From an uncultured Lachnospiraceae bacterium (GTDB lineage: Bacteria > Bacillota > Clostridia > Lachnospirales > Lachnospiraceae): a stretch of DNA of 64,000 nucleotides. The stretch spans positions 62,001-126,000 of the forward strand of contig CACZFI010000004.1 in assembly GCA_902780405.1 (NCBI GenBank), in the 5' to 3' direction. Shown here piece by piece: positions 18,699 to 27,927 of the stretch (positions within the stretch are counted from its first letter, which is position 1; every line of letters starts with the position of its first letter). The position numbers and the translations under genes were made by a program. The notes beneath the pieces are model-generated. The model saw only the letters and a program-made list of their open reading frames with translations, had not been told where the DNA came from and searched no databases.

Positions 18699-20015
18699 CT
18701 ACTTCTTGCGCTTCGCAAGTATCTCTTTTCTCGTACCTGCGATGATCTGTGTCAGATGCCGTTTTGCGGGACATACATAGGAGCAGCAGCCGCACTCACA
18801 GCATTCCATACCGTTATACTTCTGAAAGGCTTCAAAGTCTCCCTGCAGTGCGAGATTGGCCAGATGCTCCGGCATCACGCGTCCCGGACATACCTCGATG
18901 CATTTGCCGCATCGGATACAGGGTCCCTCTTCGTACTCTGCCACCTCATCCTTGGTAAGTGCCAGGACCGCAGAACTTCCCTTGGTGATGGGGATGGACG
19001 TGTCATAGATTGCCTTACCCATCATGGGGCCACCCGAGATCAGCTTCTCGGGAGGATTTAAAAACCCTCCTGCCGCTTCGATCAGTTCCTGTGTGGAGCT
19101 GCCGATGGGAACCAGGAAATTCGCCGGTTCCATGATCGCATCACCCGTCACGGTAACCACCCTGCTTGTGAGCGGCTTGCCGAGGCGGACGGCGTCATAG
19201 ATGGCGTGAATCGTATCGACATTGTGTACGATGCAGCCGGCATCCGCAGGCAGCATACCTGAATTGATCAGTCTTCCGGTGTTGGCGTATATGAGCTGTC
19301 GCTCAGCGCCCTCCGGATACTTGGTCTTCATGGAGTGCACGCTGATTCTCTCGTCACCGGCTAATTTTTCCTTCAGGCTCCGGATTGCCTCGGGCTTGTT
19401 ATCTTCTATGGCAATGATGCCCTTGGCACCGGGGAAGATCGCAAGCACGATTCGAAGTCCTTCGATCACCTCGTCCGGCTGTTCCATCAGTCTTCGGTAA
19501 TCCGAAGTAAGATAGGGCTCACACTCCGAGGCGTTCACGATGATGTGGTCGATCGCGGAAAGATCCTTCGGTGAAAGCTTGACATGCGTGGGAAAACCCG
19601 CGCCGCCCATGCCGACGATACCCGCCGCTTTGATCTTCTCGATCACGGTCTCCCTCGTAAGCTCGGCAAGCGGTGTGTCGTCCGGCTCAAACTCTACCGA
19701 GCGAAACTCGCCGTCATTCTCTATGACGATGGAATTGACTTTTGTTCCTGCTGATGTCAGTCGAGACTCGATTGCCTTGACTGTTCCTGAAACGGAAGAA
19801 TGAATACCCGCTGAAACGAATCCGCCGGCCTCTGCAATAAGCTGTCCGACCAGAACCTGATCGCCCTTCTTCACAAGAGGCTTCGCCGGAGCACCGATGT
19901 GCTGGCTCACGGGGTAAACCATGTCGCCCTTCGGGCGAAACTCCTTGATATCCTTGTCCTCAGTCAGGTTTTTGCCCTCATAGGGATGGATACCACCCTT
20001 AAAAGTGTGCTTCAT
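18699..20015 (-). CDS. rnfC: Rnf complex subunit C (NADH-binding)
   Basis: Peripheral NADH:ferredoxin module, 438 residues. Begins MKHTFKGGIHPYEGK, typical for RnfC, with biotinyl-lipoyl-like region (about 35-90), the NuoF-like flavin/NADH domain (GMGGAGFPTHVK, ASECEPYLTSD), and C-terminal 4Fe-4S pairs CIRCGKCIEVCP and CCECGCCSYVCP. The ORF extends eight codons further, but GGAG 8 bases before the ATG at 20015 fixes the start. First gene of the rnf unit. Confidence 0.97.
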   Translation of the reverse strand: MKHTFKGGIHPYEGKNLTEDKDIKEFRPKGDMVYPVSQHIGAPAKPLVKKGDQVLVGQLIAEAGGFVSAGIHSSVSGTVKAIESRLTSAGTKVNSIVIENDGEFRSVEFEPDDTPLAELTRETVIEKIKAAGIVGMGGAGFPTHVKLSPKDLSAIDHIIVNASECEPYLTSDYRRLMEQPDEVIEGLRIVLAIFPGAKGIIAIEDNKPEAIRSLKEKLAGDERISVHSMKTKYPEGAERQLIYANTGRLINSGMLPADAGCIVHNVDTIHAIYDAVRLGKPLTSRVVTVTGDAIMEPANFLVPIGSSTQELIEAAGGFLNPPEKLISGGPMMGKAIYDTSIPITKGSSAVLALTKDEVAEYEEGPCIRCGKCIEVCPGRVMPEHLANLALQGDFEAFQKYNGMECCECGCCSYVCPAKRHLTQIIAGTRKEILAKRKK

Positions 20016-20050
20016 GATACCGACTCCTTCGATATGCAAAATCTGGTTTT

Positions 20051-20079
20051 ATTTTACTACAGGGACTGATCTTTTACAA
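20051..20079 (-). promoter_or_regulatory. Putative sigma-A promoter of the rnf operon
   Basis: Minus strand -35 TTGTAA, exactly 17 bases, -10 TAAAAT, ending 36 bases before the rnfC start. It overlaps the stop codon of the upstream glycosyltransferase. Prediction only. Confidence 0.5.
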
Positions 20080-21235
20080 GGAAACCGTCGTAGATTTCGG
20101 ACATCATGGAGGACACGATGGACAGATCGAAACGCTCCTTGATCCACCTGTAATTGGCCTCGCCCTGACGCTTCATTTCCTCCGGAGATGCAAGCAATGC
20201 ATCGAGCTTATCGGCATATGCGTCCGCATCCTCTACGGGAAGCAGATAGGATCTGCCCGTCTCATGGTCAAGCAGATCGCGGTTCCCTCTGATGTCGGAG
20301 GCAACCACCGGAAGACCCGCAGCCATAGCCGAAAGCATCACCACAGAAAGTCCCTCCTGCCGGCTGGTAAAAAGCAGGCAGTCCACCATGTGCATGATGG
20401 AGGTAAGGTCTGTCCGATACCCCAGAAAACGGACACGCTCGGATACGCCCTCGAGCAGAGAAAGCTGCCGCAGCTCCTCCTGCATCTCGCCCTTGCCGCA
20501 GATCAGAAGGAAAGTATTCCTGTCCTTCATGCGTGCAAATGCACGGATGGCCGTTTCGACATTCTTGCGGGGGATCAGTTCTGCACCGACTAAAATGAGC
20601 TTTGCGTTCTTCGGTATGCCCTGCTCATTGAGAAGCGCTGTCCGGTCTGCAGTGATATCATGGATCTTGTCCGTATCCACGCCGACGCCCGGGACAAAGC
20701 GCACATCCTTGCAGGGAAATTTCTGCGCTGCGCGAAAGTCCTCGTCGTTGGATGTCAGGAGAAGATCCGTGATCCTCGCATAGTGCCGTTCGATCGGATA
20801 ATAGATCATATAATTCTTCGGGGATGCACCCTTGAAAAAGTGGAAACCGTGCGCAAAGTAAATCACCTTCATGCCTTGCTTCTTTCGGAATCTCTTCGCC
20901 GCCAGCCGACCGCAGACGCCACCGAATGGAGTCTGGCAGTGCATCAGGACGCACGGTTTTTCTTTCATGTAATCGGCAAGCAGCCGCGTGGATCGAATTG
21001 CCTTCCCGATCTGGTAGGGCTTTCTCGGGATTGGAAGATCCACGATGTCGATATCTTCTTCGACAAGCCATCTTCGAAAGCTCTCGATCTTTTCGTCGGT
21101 ACTGGAGTTTCCTTCGCGGAAATTGGCCGCCACGGTCACGTCGCATCCCTTTTCCTGAAGAAGTCTGATATTGTCTCTGTTGAAATGGTCGATCATGGAG
21201 GCGGAATTTGCCACCAGTACAACACGTTTTTTCAT
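20057..21235 (-). CDS. GT4-family glycosyltransferase
   Basis: Cytoplasmic GT-B glycosyltransferase, 392 residues, of the capsule/exopolysaccharide type. The N-terminal domain contains HCQTPFGGVCGRLAA and IYFAHGFHFFKGAS; the C-terminal nucleotide-sugar domain has VGAELIPRKN, LLICGKGE and SRQEGLSVVMLSAMAAGLP. In the usual ExxxxxxxE-type motif the second Glu is Ser here (EGLSVVMLSA). No strong ribosome site precedes the ATG, which lies 17 bases after a terminator hairpin. Acceptor and donor sugars cannot be inferred. No other polysaccharide genes are nearby. Confidence 0.9.
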   Translation of the reverse strand: MKKRVVLVANSASMIDHFNRDNIRLLQEKGCDVTVAANFREGNSSTDEKIESFRRWLVEEDIDIVDLPIPRKPYQIGKAIRSTRLLADYMKEKPCVLMHCQTPFGGVCGRLAAKRFRKKQGMKVIYFAHGFHFFKGASPKNYMIYYPIERHYARITDLLLTSNDEDFRAAQKFPCKDVRFVPGVGVDTDKIHDITADRTALLNEQGIPKNAKLILVGAELIPRKNVETAIRAFARMKDRNTFLLICGKGEMQEELRQLSLLEGVSERVRFLGYRTDLTSIMHMVDCLLFTSRQEGLSVVMLSAMAAGLPVVASDIRGNRDLLDHETGRSYLLPVEDADAYADKLDALLASPEEMKRQGEANYRWIKERFDLSIVSSMMSEIYDGFLVKDQSL

Positions 21236-21252
21236 CGTATTTACACAAACAA

Positions 21253-21275
21253 TCGGGCAGAAAGATTCTGCCCGA
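21253..21275 (-). terminator. Rho-independent terminator after the chemoreceptor gene
   Basis: Ten-bp stem TCGGGCAGAA/TTCTGCCCGA with a 3-base loop; minus-strand tail TTGTTTG. It sits between the chemoreceptor stop and the glycosyltransferase ATG. Confidence 0.7.
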
Positions 21276-21290
21276 CTGTCCCTTTCGTTC

Positions 21291-22787
21291 CTATGCCTGC
21301 GCCTGAAGCTCGTTCAGACGATCCGCAAGATTCTTAAGTTCATCCACAACCAAGCCCACATCGACTACGATGTCCGTGTTCTTCTCGCTTGCCTCGAGTG
21401 TCACTGCGGAATGTGCGGCAACCTGTTCGGAAGCGGATGAGATGGTCTGGATACTTTCAACAATGGACTCATTGGAGCTTGCAAGCTCTGCAACGAGTAC
21501 CGCGAGTTCTTCTGTCTGTTCTTTGATATTCTCGGTACGATTGGCAATGGTTTCGAAGCTCTCGGCCGTCTCTGCCGCTGCCTCACTCTGCTTGCGGTTG
21601 TTATCGAGGAGATTGCCGACCACGATGTTCACCTCGTCAAGTTCCTTGGCGATGTTGGTGATCAGGCTGGTGATATCAACCGTTGCGTCGGATGTCTGCT
21701 GTGCAAGATTGGAAATCTCGCTTGCGACCACCGCAAAGCCCTTGCCTGCCTCACCGACACGCGCTGCCTCGATGGATGCATTTAAGGCGAGCATGCTGGT
21801 CTGATTTGTGATGCCCATAATGAGCTTCACGATACCCTGCATCTCGGATGCATAACTGGTAAGCTTCTCCATCTCCTCAGATACCTTGTTGCCCGAGTCG
21901 TCGGATGCCTGAACCTGAACGATCAGTTCATCGATCTTCTCCTTGCCGGAGAGAACTTCGTTGTTCGCATCATTCATATCGCCGGTAATGGCCTTGCTGA
22001 CATTCTCGACTTTCTCGATGAAGGTCTGAATCTCTTCCGTCTTGGCAAGCTGGCTGGATGCGGAATCCGCGGTGTTCGTGGTACCGCTGCTCACTTCCTG
22101 CATGGAAGACTTTGTCTGCGCCACGGAATCCTCAAGGATACCCATCTTTTCGGCCACCGTATCAATATCACCGGTCATCGTCTGGGAAATCTCAAGAATC
22201 TGTGTAAGCATTGCCGACACAACTTCCTTCTCCCGCTCGATGGTCGCCATCTTGTCATCGTCATTCTTGATGATGGTATCCGTAACCATCACGATAAAGA
22301 TGGCGTAAAGAAGTGTGAATCCGAGTCGGATCTCGATATCCGGAAGATCGGCTTTGGCGATCTCTCCCTGCGCGGCCTGAATACCGACCTGCAAGGCATT
22401 TAGAATGAAGAGTCCCGCCGAGAAGATCAGGCTGGCTCTCTTGTTGCCGTAAACAATCACGAAAACTGCAACCAAAGCTCCGTAAATGAATGCCACATGC
22501 GATGTCGTGGTGAATACCGTATAGGCGTAAAAGAAGGCGTAACCAACCATCATCACGCGGAGCACGTTCTCACTGGCATGATTCTGGCTGTAAGCCATGA
22601 ACATCAACACAAGCGGAAGAATGGAAAGAATTGCAAAGATCGCATAATACCCAAGCGTTCTGCTGCCCTTGATCACCTCTAAGAGATAACAGCCGAGCAG
22701 AATAACGTTGTAAACCAGGTATCCCCTCATCGTGACCTGATTACACTTCTCAATCCCATGTCTTTTAGCAAGTTCCAATTGATCCAT
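21291..22787 (-). CDS. Methyl-accepting chemotaxis protein with integral-membrane sensor
   Basis: 498-residue chemoreceptor. The first 190 residues contain about six TM helices with only short loops and no periplasmic domain; the rest is a long cytoplasmic coiled coil with the conserved hairpin tip region ([34 protein letters not shown]). No HAMP was recognised. The ATG at 22787 follows GGAGG by 10 bases; the earlier in-frame ATG at 22817 lies upstream of that ribosome site and is rejected. No other che or flagellar genes are in the window. It may sense membrane state or a small lipophilic signal (inference). Confidence 0.93.
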   Translation of the reverse strand: MDQLELAKRHGIEKCNQVTMRGYLVYNVILLGCYLLEVIKGSRTLGYYAIFAILSILPLVLMFMAYSQNHASENVLRVMMVGYAFFYAYTVFTTTSHVAFIYGALVAVFVIVYGNKRASLIFSAGLFILNALQVGIQAAQGEIAKADLPDIEIRLGFTLLYAIFIVMVTDTIIKNDDDKMATIEREKEVVSAMLTQILEISQTMTGDIDTVAEKMGILEDSVAQTKSSMQEVSSGTTNTADSASSQLAKTEEIQTFIEKVENVSKAITGDMNDANNEVLSGKEKIDELIVQVQASDDSGNKVSEEMEKLTSYASEMQGIVKLIMGITNQTSMLALNASIEAARVGEAGKGFAVVASEISNLAQQTSDATVDITSLITNIAKELDEVNIVVGNLLDNNRKQSEAAAETAESFETIANRTENIKEQTEELAVLVAELASSNESIVESIQTISSASEQVAAHSAVTLEASEKNTDIVVDVGLVVDELKNLADRLNELQAQA

Positions 22788-22820
22788 AAGTCTTATACCT
22801 CCTTGTAAAAACCCCATAAA

Positions 22821-22849
22821 ATTATATCATAAATGCCCGTTTTATCCAA
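22821..22849 (-). promoter_or_regulatory. Putative promoter of the chemoreceptor gene
   Basis: Minus strand -35 TTGGAT, 17 bases, -10 TATAAT, with the -35 overlapping the murF stop. Good match to sigma-A; no flagellar-type sigma motif seen. Confidence 0.55.
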
Positions 22850-24209
22850 GCATGTTTCTGACAATTTCATCCAGGTGCATACCGTTGGAAGCCTTGATCA
22901 AAGCGATGTCTTCCGGGTTCATGACGCTCATTAGGTAAAGCACCACCTCACCGTTGTCCTTGAAGGAATAGCACTTGATCGACGCACCGGCATCCTCCAC
23001 CGCCTGACGGATCTTTCCCGAAAGTTCTCCGACCACTACAAGCTCGTCGATATCCTTGGTGGCAAGGTACTCTCCGACCTGATAATGATACTTCTCGCTG
23101 TCGGGGCCGAGTTCAAACATATCGCCGAGTACAGCGATCTTCCTGCCTTCGGTCTTGATGTCCGCAAGCACATTGATGCTCGCGATCATGGAGTCGGGGC
23201 TCGCATTATAGGTATCATCGATGATGGTGTACTTGCCCGGAACACGGATCACCTTCTGTCTGAGGCCCTGGAAGGACTCGAAGGTCTTCGCCGTCTTATG
23301 AAGATCGTGTCCGAGATAGTCGGCTACCGCCATACCCGCAAGAGAGTTGGTGACATTGTGTGCGCCGAGCGTATTCAGAAGCACGGGGATGCGTTCATCC
23401 TTGTGCACATAGTCGTAAGCATACATATAATCGTCCGTCATGCGGATGTTCTCTGCGCGGTACTCGCACCAGGGTGCGGTTCCGTAGTAGAGTGTATTGC
23501 ACAGGGTACGGCCCTTCATCTCCTTTAGGAGGGCATCGTCACCGTTTAAGAACAGCACGCCGTCCGGGTTCATGTGACTGGTGATGGCGAGTTTCTCCCT
23601 GCGGATTGCTTCCTTGCTTCCGAGGTTCTCGATATGCGCTACACCGATCATGGTGATCACGCAGATATCGGGACGCACCATCTCGGAAAGGCGTTCCATC
23701 TCTCCGACCTCGCTCATGCCCATCTCAACCACCGCACACTCGGCGTCAGCATCCATCTCAAAAAGCGTGATCGGTACACCGATCTGTGAATTCAGGTTCT
23801 TTTTCGTGCGATAGGTCTTGGCACAGCCGGACAGCGCCGTTGCGATCATCTCTCTGGTCGTGGTCTTTCCCACACTTCCGGTCACACCCACGATCGGTCC
23901 GGTAAAGCTGTTTCTTGCGTATGCGCCGATATCCTGCATGGCGCGCACGGTATCTTCAACAAAGATGTAGGGCTTTTCGGATACCACCACATCGCGATGG
24001 ATGGAGGTAAGCGTCGCTGCCGCTTTTTCCAATACGGACTCGATGAATCTGTGCCCGTCCACCTTTGCACCGACAATGGGCACAAAGAGGTCTCCTTCCT
24101 TCGCAACTCTCGAATCGATACAGAGTCCGCAAATCACCGTATCCGGATCGCCGCACAATAGCCTGCCTCCGGTAATCTTCGCGATCTCCCCTGCTGTCAT
24201 CTCGTTCAT
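22842..24209 (-). CDS. murF: UDP-N-acetylmuramoyl-tripeptide--D-alanyl-D-alanine ligase
   Basis: Adds D-Ala-D-Ala to the UDP-MurNAc-tripeptide, the last cytoplasmic step of peptidoglycan precursor synthesis. 455 residues in three Mur-ligase domains: N-terminal (DSRVAKEGDLFVPI), central ATPase with P-loop GVTGSVGKTTTREM and KKNLNSQIGVP, and C-terminal domain with DDTYNASPDSM and VLGDMFELG. Length and motifs match MurF. ATG preceded by GGGGAGAG. Lies 20 bases after the DJ-1 family gene. Confidence 0.97.
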   Translation of the reverse strand: MNEMTAGEIAKITGGRLLCGDPDTVICGLCIDSRVAKEGDLFVPIVGAKVDGHRFIESVLEKAAATLTSIHRDVVVSEKPYIFVEDTVRAMQDIGAYARNSFTGPIVGVTGSVGKTTTREMIATALSGCAKTYRTKKNLNSQIGVPITLFEMDADAECAVVEMGMSEVGEMERLSEMVRPDICVITMIGVAHIENLGSKEAIRREKLAITSHMNPDGVLFLNGDDALLKEMKGRTLCNTLYYGTAPWCEYRAENIRMTDDYMYAYDYVHKDERIPVLLNTLGAHNVTNSLAGMAVADYLGHDLHKTAKTFESFQGLRQKVIRVPGKYTIIDDTYNASPDSMIASINVLADIKTEGRKIAVLGDMFELGPDSEKYHYQVGEYLATKDIDELVVVGELSGKIRQAVEDAGASIKCYSFKDNGEVVLYLMSVMNPEDIALIKASNGMHLDEIVRNMLG

Positions 24210-24229
24210 TTCTTCTCTCCCCTGTATGA

Positions 24230-24784
24230 TTATCTGTCCTGTTCCGTGTATACGACGCCGTATGCGATCTCATCCGCCGTCTTCTTGTCTGTCAGGATGG
24301 TGATGATTTCAAGCGCAAATGCGATGGCCGTACCGACTCCGCGGCTGGTCACAAGATTACCGCAGACCGTCACCGGCTCATGAGACACCCTGGCACGCAG
24401 CAGTCTGGGTTCAAGTCCCGGATAGCAGCAGGCCTCGCGGTCCTTCAAGAGTCCCATCTCACCAAAGACGGTGGGTGCCGCGCAGATGGCCGCAAGCAGT
24501 TTGCCCTTCGCATCATAATCGCGGATCACTGCATCCAGTCCCTTGTGTTCCTTCAGATAGGTCGTGCCGGGCATGCCGCCGGGAAGGATCAGTCCGTCCG
24601 CTTCTTCGGCGTCGTCAAACATGCGGTCACAGACCACGCGGATTCCGTGAGATCCCTTCACGACAAGGTCACCGGAGATGGATACCATATCGACACGTAT
24701 GCCGGCTCTTCTCAAAAGATCCACCACCGTAAGTGCTTCTACCTCTTCAAACCCTTCTGCAAAATACATATTCAAAAAGCTCAT
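24230..24784 (-). CDS. DJ-1/PfpI family protein (ThiJ/YajL-like)
   Basis: 184 residues, flavodoxin-like DJ-1 fold. The nucleophile elbow Cys is in LLAAICAAP (about residue 99), and the partner Glu is in AEGFEEVEALTVVDLLRRAG near the N-terminus. YajL/DJ-1 proteins act as deglycases or redox-protective proteins; the exact reaction is debated. The ATG at 24784 has GGAGG six bases upstream; the longer ORF adds Cys/Arg-rich residues and is rejected. First gene of the unit with murF. Confidence 0.93.
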   Translation of the reverse strand: MSFLNMYFAEGFEEVEALTVVDLLRRAGIRVDMVSISGDLVVKGSHGIRVVCDRMFDDAEEADGLILPGGMPGTTYLKEHKGLDAVIRDYDAKGKLLAAICAAPTVFGEMGLLKDREACCYPGLEPRLLRARVSHEPVTVCGNLVTSRGVGTAIAFALEIITILTDKKTADEIAYGVVYTEQDR

Positions 24785-24815
24785 AGATTTCCTCCTCATT
24801 AAAAGCACGGCGCAC

Positions 24816-24845
24816 TTGCGCCCGCACACAGGGATAGTATATAAT
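24816..24845 (+). promoter_or_regulatory. Putative promoter of the CYTH gene
   Basis: Plus strand -35 TTGCGC, 18 bases, -10 TATAAT, 35 bases before the ATG at 24881. Its -10 overlaps the -10 of the divergent minus-strand promoter. Confidence 0.45.
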
Positions 24846-24864
24846 ATATTGCAGTATTCTTCAA
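24836..24864 (-). promoter_or_regulatory. Putative promoter of the DJ-1/murF unit
   Basis: Minus strand -35 TTGAAG, 17 bases, -10 TATACT, about 50 bases before the ATG at 24784. The leader contains a small GC-rich hairpin (GGCGC/GCGCC). Confidence 0.5.
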
Positions 24865-24880
24865 GAAGGGAACGAGCGGT

Positions 24881-25387
24881 ATGGAGATTGAAAGAAAGTT
24901 TATCTTAAAAGAATTACCCGGCGATCTGGACATGTATGATTACTACCATATCGAGCAGGGATACATCAGCACCGAGCCTGTGATCCGGATCCGCCACAAA
25001 GAGGATTCCGTTACCGGTGACCGGTACATTTTAACCGTAAAATCGGGCGGTCTGATGGTACATGAAGAGTATGAGATCGATATGGAAAAGGACTCCTACA
25101 CCCGCCTGATCGCCAAGACCGAAGGCAACATCATTTCCAAGACGAGATACCTGATCCCTTTAGACGACGGTCTCACCATGGAACTTGACGTATTTGACGG
25201 CGCATTTGCCGGACTCGTACTTGCAGAGATTGAATTTCCGGACGAAAAAACCGCCCGCGATTACATTCCTCCCGAGTTTGTCGCCGAGGATGTGACCGAG
25301 GACGGCAGATTTCATAACAGCCGCATGAGCGAGATGACAGATCGTGAGATCCTAGACCTCACGATCATGACGCATCAGGGCGAGTGA
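24881..25387 (+). CDS. CYTH-domain triphosphate-binding protein
   Basis: 168-residue triphosphate tunnel enzyme. It begins MEIERKF, the ExExK signature that defines CYTH, followed by basic strands (IRIRHK, LTVKSG, KTRYLIP) and acidic strands (EYEID, MELDVF, LAEIEFPDE) alternating round the tunnel. Family members hydrolyse inorganic triphosphate or, rarely, make cAMP; a short stand-alone protein like this is usually a triphosphatase. The 3' end overlaps the convergent DUF1189 gene by 36 bp. Confidence 0.92.
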   Translation: MEIERKFILKELPGDLDMYDYYHIEQGYISTEPVIRIRHKEDSVTGDRYILTVKSGGLMVHEEYEIDMEKDSYTRLIAKTEGNIISKTRYLIPLDDGLTMELDVFDGAFAGLVLAEIEFPDEKTARDYIPPEFVAEDVTEDGRFHNSRMSEMTDREILDLTIMTHQGE

Positions 25388-26125
25388 TGTCGTCATCATG
25401 TGCACCGAGATAAAGATTCCGACTACGCTGACTATCATTGACGGAAACAGCCCGAGTGCCGTATTGAAATTGGATAAGATCATCGCTGCTGTCTGTCCGT
25501 AGAAGCAGAGCATAAACACTTGGCCGAAGGTTAATCCTAAGGCCAATTGTTTGTTTAGGCCGTTGACTGCGATGGAGAAAATCAGCGCAACGATCGCATA
25601 CTTGATAAAATAGCCGATGCACGAAAAGAGGAAACCGACCGCGAGGTAGACGTAAATGTAGGGAACCGCCCGCACCAGCGTCTGATTGTCGAGTCTTGGC
25701 GGAAAAATGTCCGTAAGCTTGTAGCCGCCGAAGTCATCCACCCTGCCGCCCGCGGAGATGTAGAGATTCACAAACTTTGCGCCGAACGCCACGTAAGCAC
25801 CCGGTGCCTTGACGCGTTCTTCCGTCACATGATCTTTTTCCGTGTTGATGACCACTTTCACCGTCCCGAGATTTAACGAAAACGGACGCTCGATGCTCAT
25901 CGTTCCTTCTTCGTAAGTGACCGGCGCCATCTTTTTTTCAAACAGCTCCGTGAATCCACCAAAGCCGGCAACCGTCGCACTGACCGGAATCAGAAATCCC
26001 ACGATTCCGAGCACCAGCATCATCACGATCACATATGCCACGGACCTTCCCTTTTTGAGGTCCAGCAGTTCTTTATACTTTCCGGGTCGAAACATCCCGT
26101 ATACGATCTGTTCTGAAAATGTCAT
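25352..26125 (-). CDS. DUF1189-like membrane protein
   Basis: 257 residues: a cytoplasmic N-terminus, one TM helix (about 30-55), an extracytoplasmic region (about 60-160) and three to four C-terminal TM helices. The arrangement resembles DUF1189, whose role is unknown. It starts 3 bases after the sensor-kinase-like gene's stop and so is probably the last gene of the riboflavin transcription unit. Nothing in the sequence suggests a flavin-transport function. Confidence 0.75.
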   Translation of the reverse strand: MTFSEQIVYGMFRPGKYKELLDLKKGRSVAYVIVMMLVLGIVGFLIPVSATVAGFGGFTELFEKKMAPVTYEEGTMSIERPFSLNLGTVKVVINTEKDHVTEERVKAPGAYVAFGAKFVNLYISAGGRVDDFGGYKLTDIFPPRLDNQTLVRAVPYIYVYLAVGFLFSCIGYFIKYAIVALIFSIAVNGLNKQLALGLTFGQVFMLCFYGQTAAMILSNFNTALGLFPSMIVSVVGIFISVHMMTTSLALMRHDREV

Positions 26126-26128
26126 AAC

Positions 26129-27922
26129 TTACTCCTTGATCTCATAACCCGATTTCGGAATCTTCACGGTTACGATCGTTCCCTTGTCCGGCTTCGTCTT
26201 TACTTCAACGGCGCCGCCGCATTTTGTCTTGAGCACTCTCCTGATTTCCTTGAAGGAAGTCTTTCCGGTGAACTTCTTATCGGGTCCGATTCCCACGCCG
26301 TTGTCCACGATCTGGATCGCAAAACAGTCGAGGCGCTCATAGCTGCGGATCACGATCTTGCCCGGCGTGCTTCCGGAAAGCGCACCGTTTTTCACCGCAT
26401 TTTCCACGAGGGGTTCCACGGTGTTAAAGGGAACGGAGAATTCCACGATCTTGTCTTCCACGGAACACGAAAGTCCGGGATGGTTCTTCTCCTGCATGCC
26501 AAGATAAGCCTTGATGTAGGAAAGCTCTTCGATAAAGGGTACCATCGTCCTTTCCTGGATCGTCTGCATGTTGTACTTCATGTACACGGACGTATTGTAG
26601 ATCAGACGGCTGTTCTCGGGATCCGTATCCCGAAGCGACGACATGGCCGTACCGAGTGTGCTGTAGACGAAGCGGGAATTGATATGTTTAAACGCAAGTT
26701 CCTTCTTTTCTTCCACATTGCTTAAAGCATCGTCGCGTTCCTTCACGACTTCCTGTGCCATTGCCTTCTCGGCCGTGATCATAAGCATCACAAGGAAGAT
26801 ATAAAGTCCGACGGAGAGCACCAGTCCGTCGCTTTTTTTGTAGAACCGAAAGAGGGACAGCACCGCCTCGAGTACACAGGACACCGTAAGCACCATATGC
26901 GCAAGCAGATTGCTCACGATGCTCTTGTCCGTATAGACGTCCGCCGCCAGATACATGATGGCCGCAAGCACAATGAGACCGATCAGTATCATCACCTTTG
27001 TCACCACGATGTAGGTGGCAAAGTCAAGTACATACAGCATCTGGAACACGATTCCCGTAAGCATAAAGACGGAGAATACATAGATGCCGATCTCAAAGAT
27101 CTTCGCAAAACGCTTCTTCACCGCAAAGCATCTTAAGTGCATCAGATACAGGACGGGAAGCAACAGAAGGAGCACCATACTGCTCATATAAAGTCCGAAG
27201 GCATTCTTGGTGAGAAGCTGCATGATGGGATTGGATGTAAGACTCCAAAGCGCCGCAGCGATCACAAAGGAAAATGCATAGGCCGATCTCCTTCGATCGA
27301 TCTCAACTTTTCTGTTCAGCATCATGCCGACGAAGAGCACGATCGTGATGGCGATCAGTGTAAGCGCGAACACAAAACCTGCACCGTTTCCCAGGATGAT
27401 TCCCGAAACGATGTCTCCTCTGGATCCGATCTTTACAGACGGTAATCTTCCGCTGTACTTGTCATACCCTGAAGCAAGATAGATTGCGATGACATCCCCG
27501 GGCTTGGCACCTGCAAGGGACACCACATGCTGACAGGGAACCGCCGTCCTGGTCAGCTTCTGGTTGTTCATCACACCGTAGCTATAGACACGAATATCAC
27601 CGATATCCACAACCACGTTCTGGAATTCCGTTTCAAAAAAGAGTGCCGTGTCATCCGTCACACCCTCCGGAACCTGACGCATGATGGTAACGATGTCATT
27701 GGCACCGTAGTCAAGCTTCGCCGGAAGTGTGATCAGCATGTCGTTCTGACCCTTGTAGTTTCTCAAAACCCAGTCTTTGTTGAAATCTTCCGGCTTTCCG
27801 GTGGTGATCTTATTCTGTCCGTCCGGTGCGAAGAAGAAGGTGAAGATTCCCATGCACAAGACGCCCACAACTGCCGCGATTACAACGATCAGATTCAGTT
27901 GTTTCAGCTTGCGTTCATTCAT
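26129..27922 (-). CDS. LytS-type sensor protein with a degenerate kinase domain
   Basis: 597-residue membrane protein. TM anchor (about 10-30), an extracellular beta-rich domain (about 35-165), about eight TM helices (about 175-390), then a HisKA_7TM/LytS-like region and HATPase. The expected phospho-acceptor motif (QINPHFLFN in LytS) reads HINSRFVYS, so the phosphorylated His is Arg. The N-box is VENAVKNGA and the G1 box DNGVGIG. ATP binding may persist, but autophosphorylation at the usual site looks impossible. It starts 6 bases after the ribH stop and is followed by DUF1189. No LytTR regulator is nearby. The N-terminal half resembles the sensor of the hybrid kinase at 4966-7476. Confidence 0.85.
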   Translation of the reverse strand: MNERKLKQLNLIVVIAAVVGVLCMGIFTFFFAPDGQNKITTGKPEDFNKDWVLRNYKGQNDMLITLPAKLDYGANDIVTIMRQVPEGVTDDTALFFETEFQNVVVDIGDIRVYSYGVMNNQKLTRTAVPCQHVVSLAGAKPGDVIAIYLASGYDKYSGRLPSVKIGSRGDIVSGIILGNGAGFVFALTLIAITIVLFVGMMLNRKVEIDRRRSAYAFSFVIAAALWSLTSNPIMQLLTKNAFGLYMSSMVLLLLLPVLYLMHLRCFAVKKRFAKIFEIGIYVFSVFMLTGIVFQMLYVLDFATYIVVTKVMILIGLIVLAAIMYLAADVYTDKSIVSNLLAHMVLTVSCVLEAVLSLFRFYKKSDGLVLSVGLYIFLVMLMITAEKAMAQEVVKERDDALSNVEEKKELAFKHINSRFVYSTLGTAMSSLRDTDPENSRLIYNTSVYMKYNMQTIQERTMVPFIEELSYIKAYLGMQEKNHPGLSCSVEDKIVEFSVPFNTVEPLVENAVKNGALSGSTPGKIVIRSYERLDCFAIQIVDNGVGIGPDKKFTGKTSFKEIRRVLKTKCGGAVEVKTKPDKGTIVTVKIPKSGYEIKE

Positions 27923-27927
27923 TCGAT

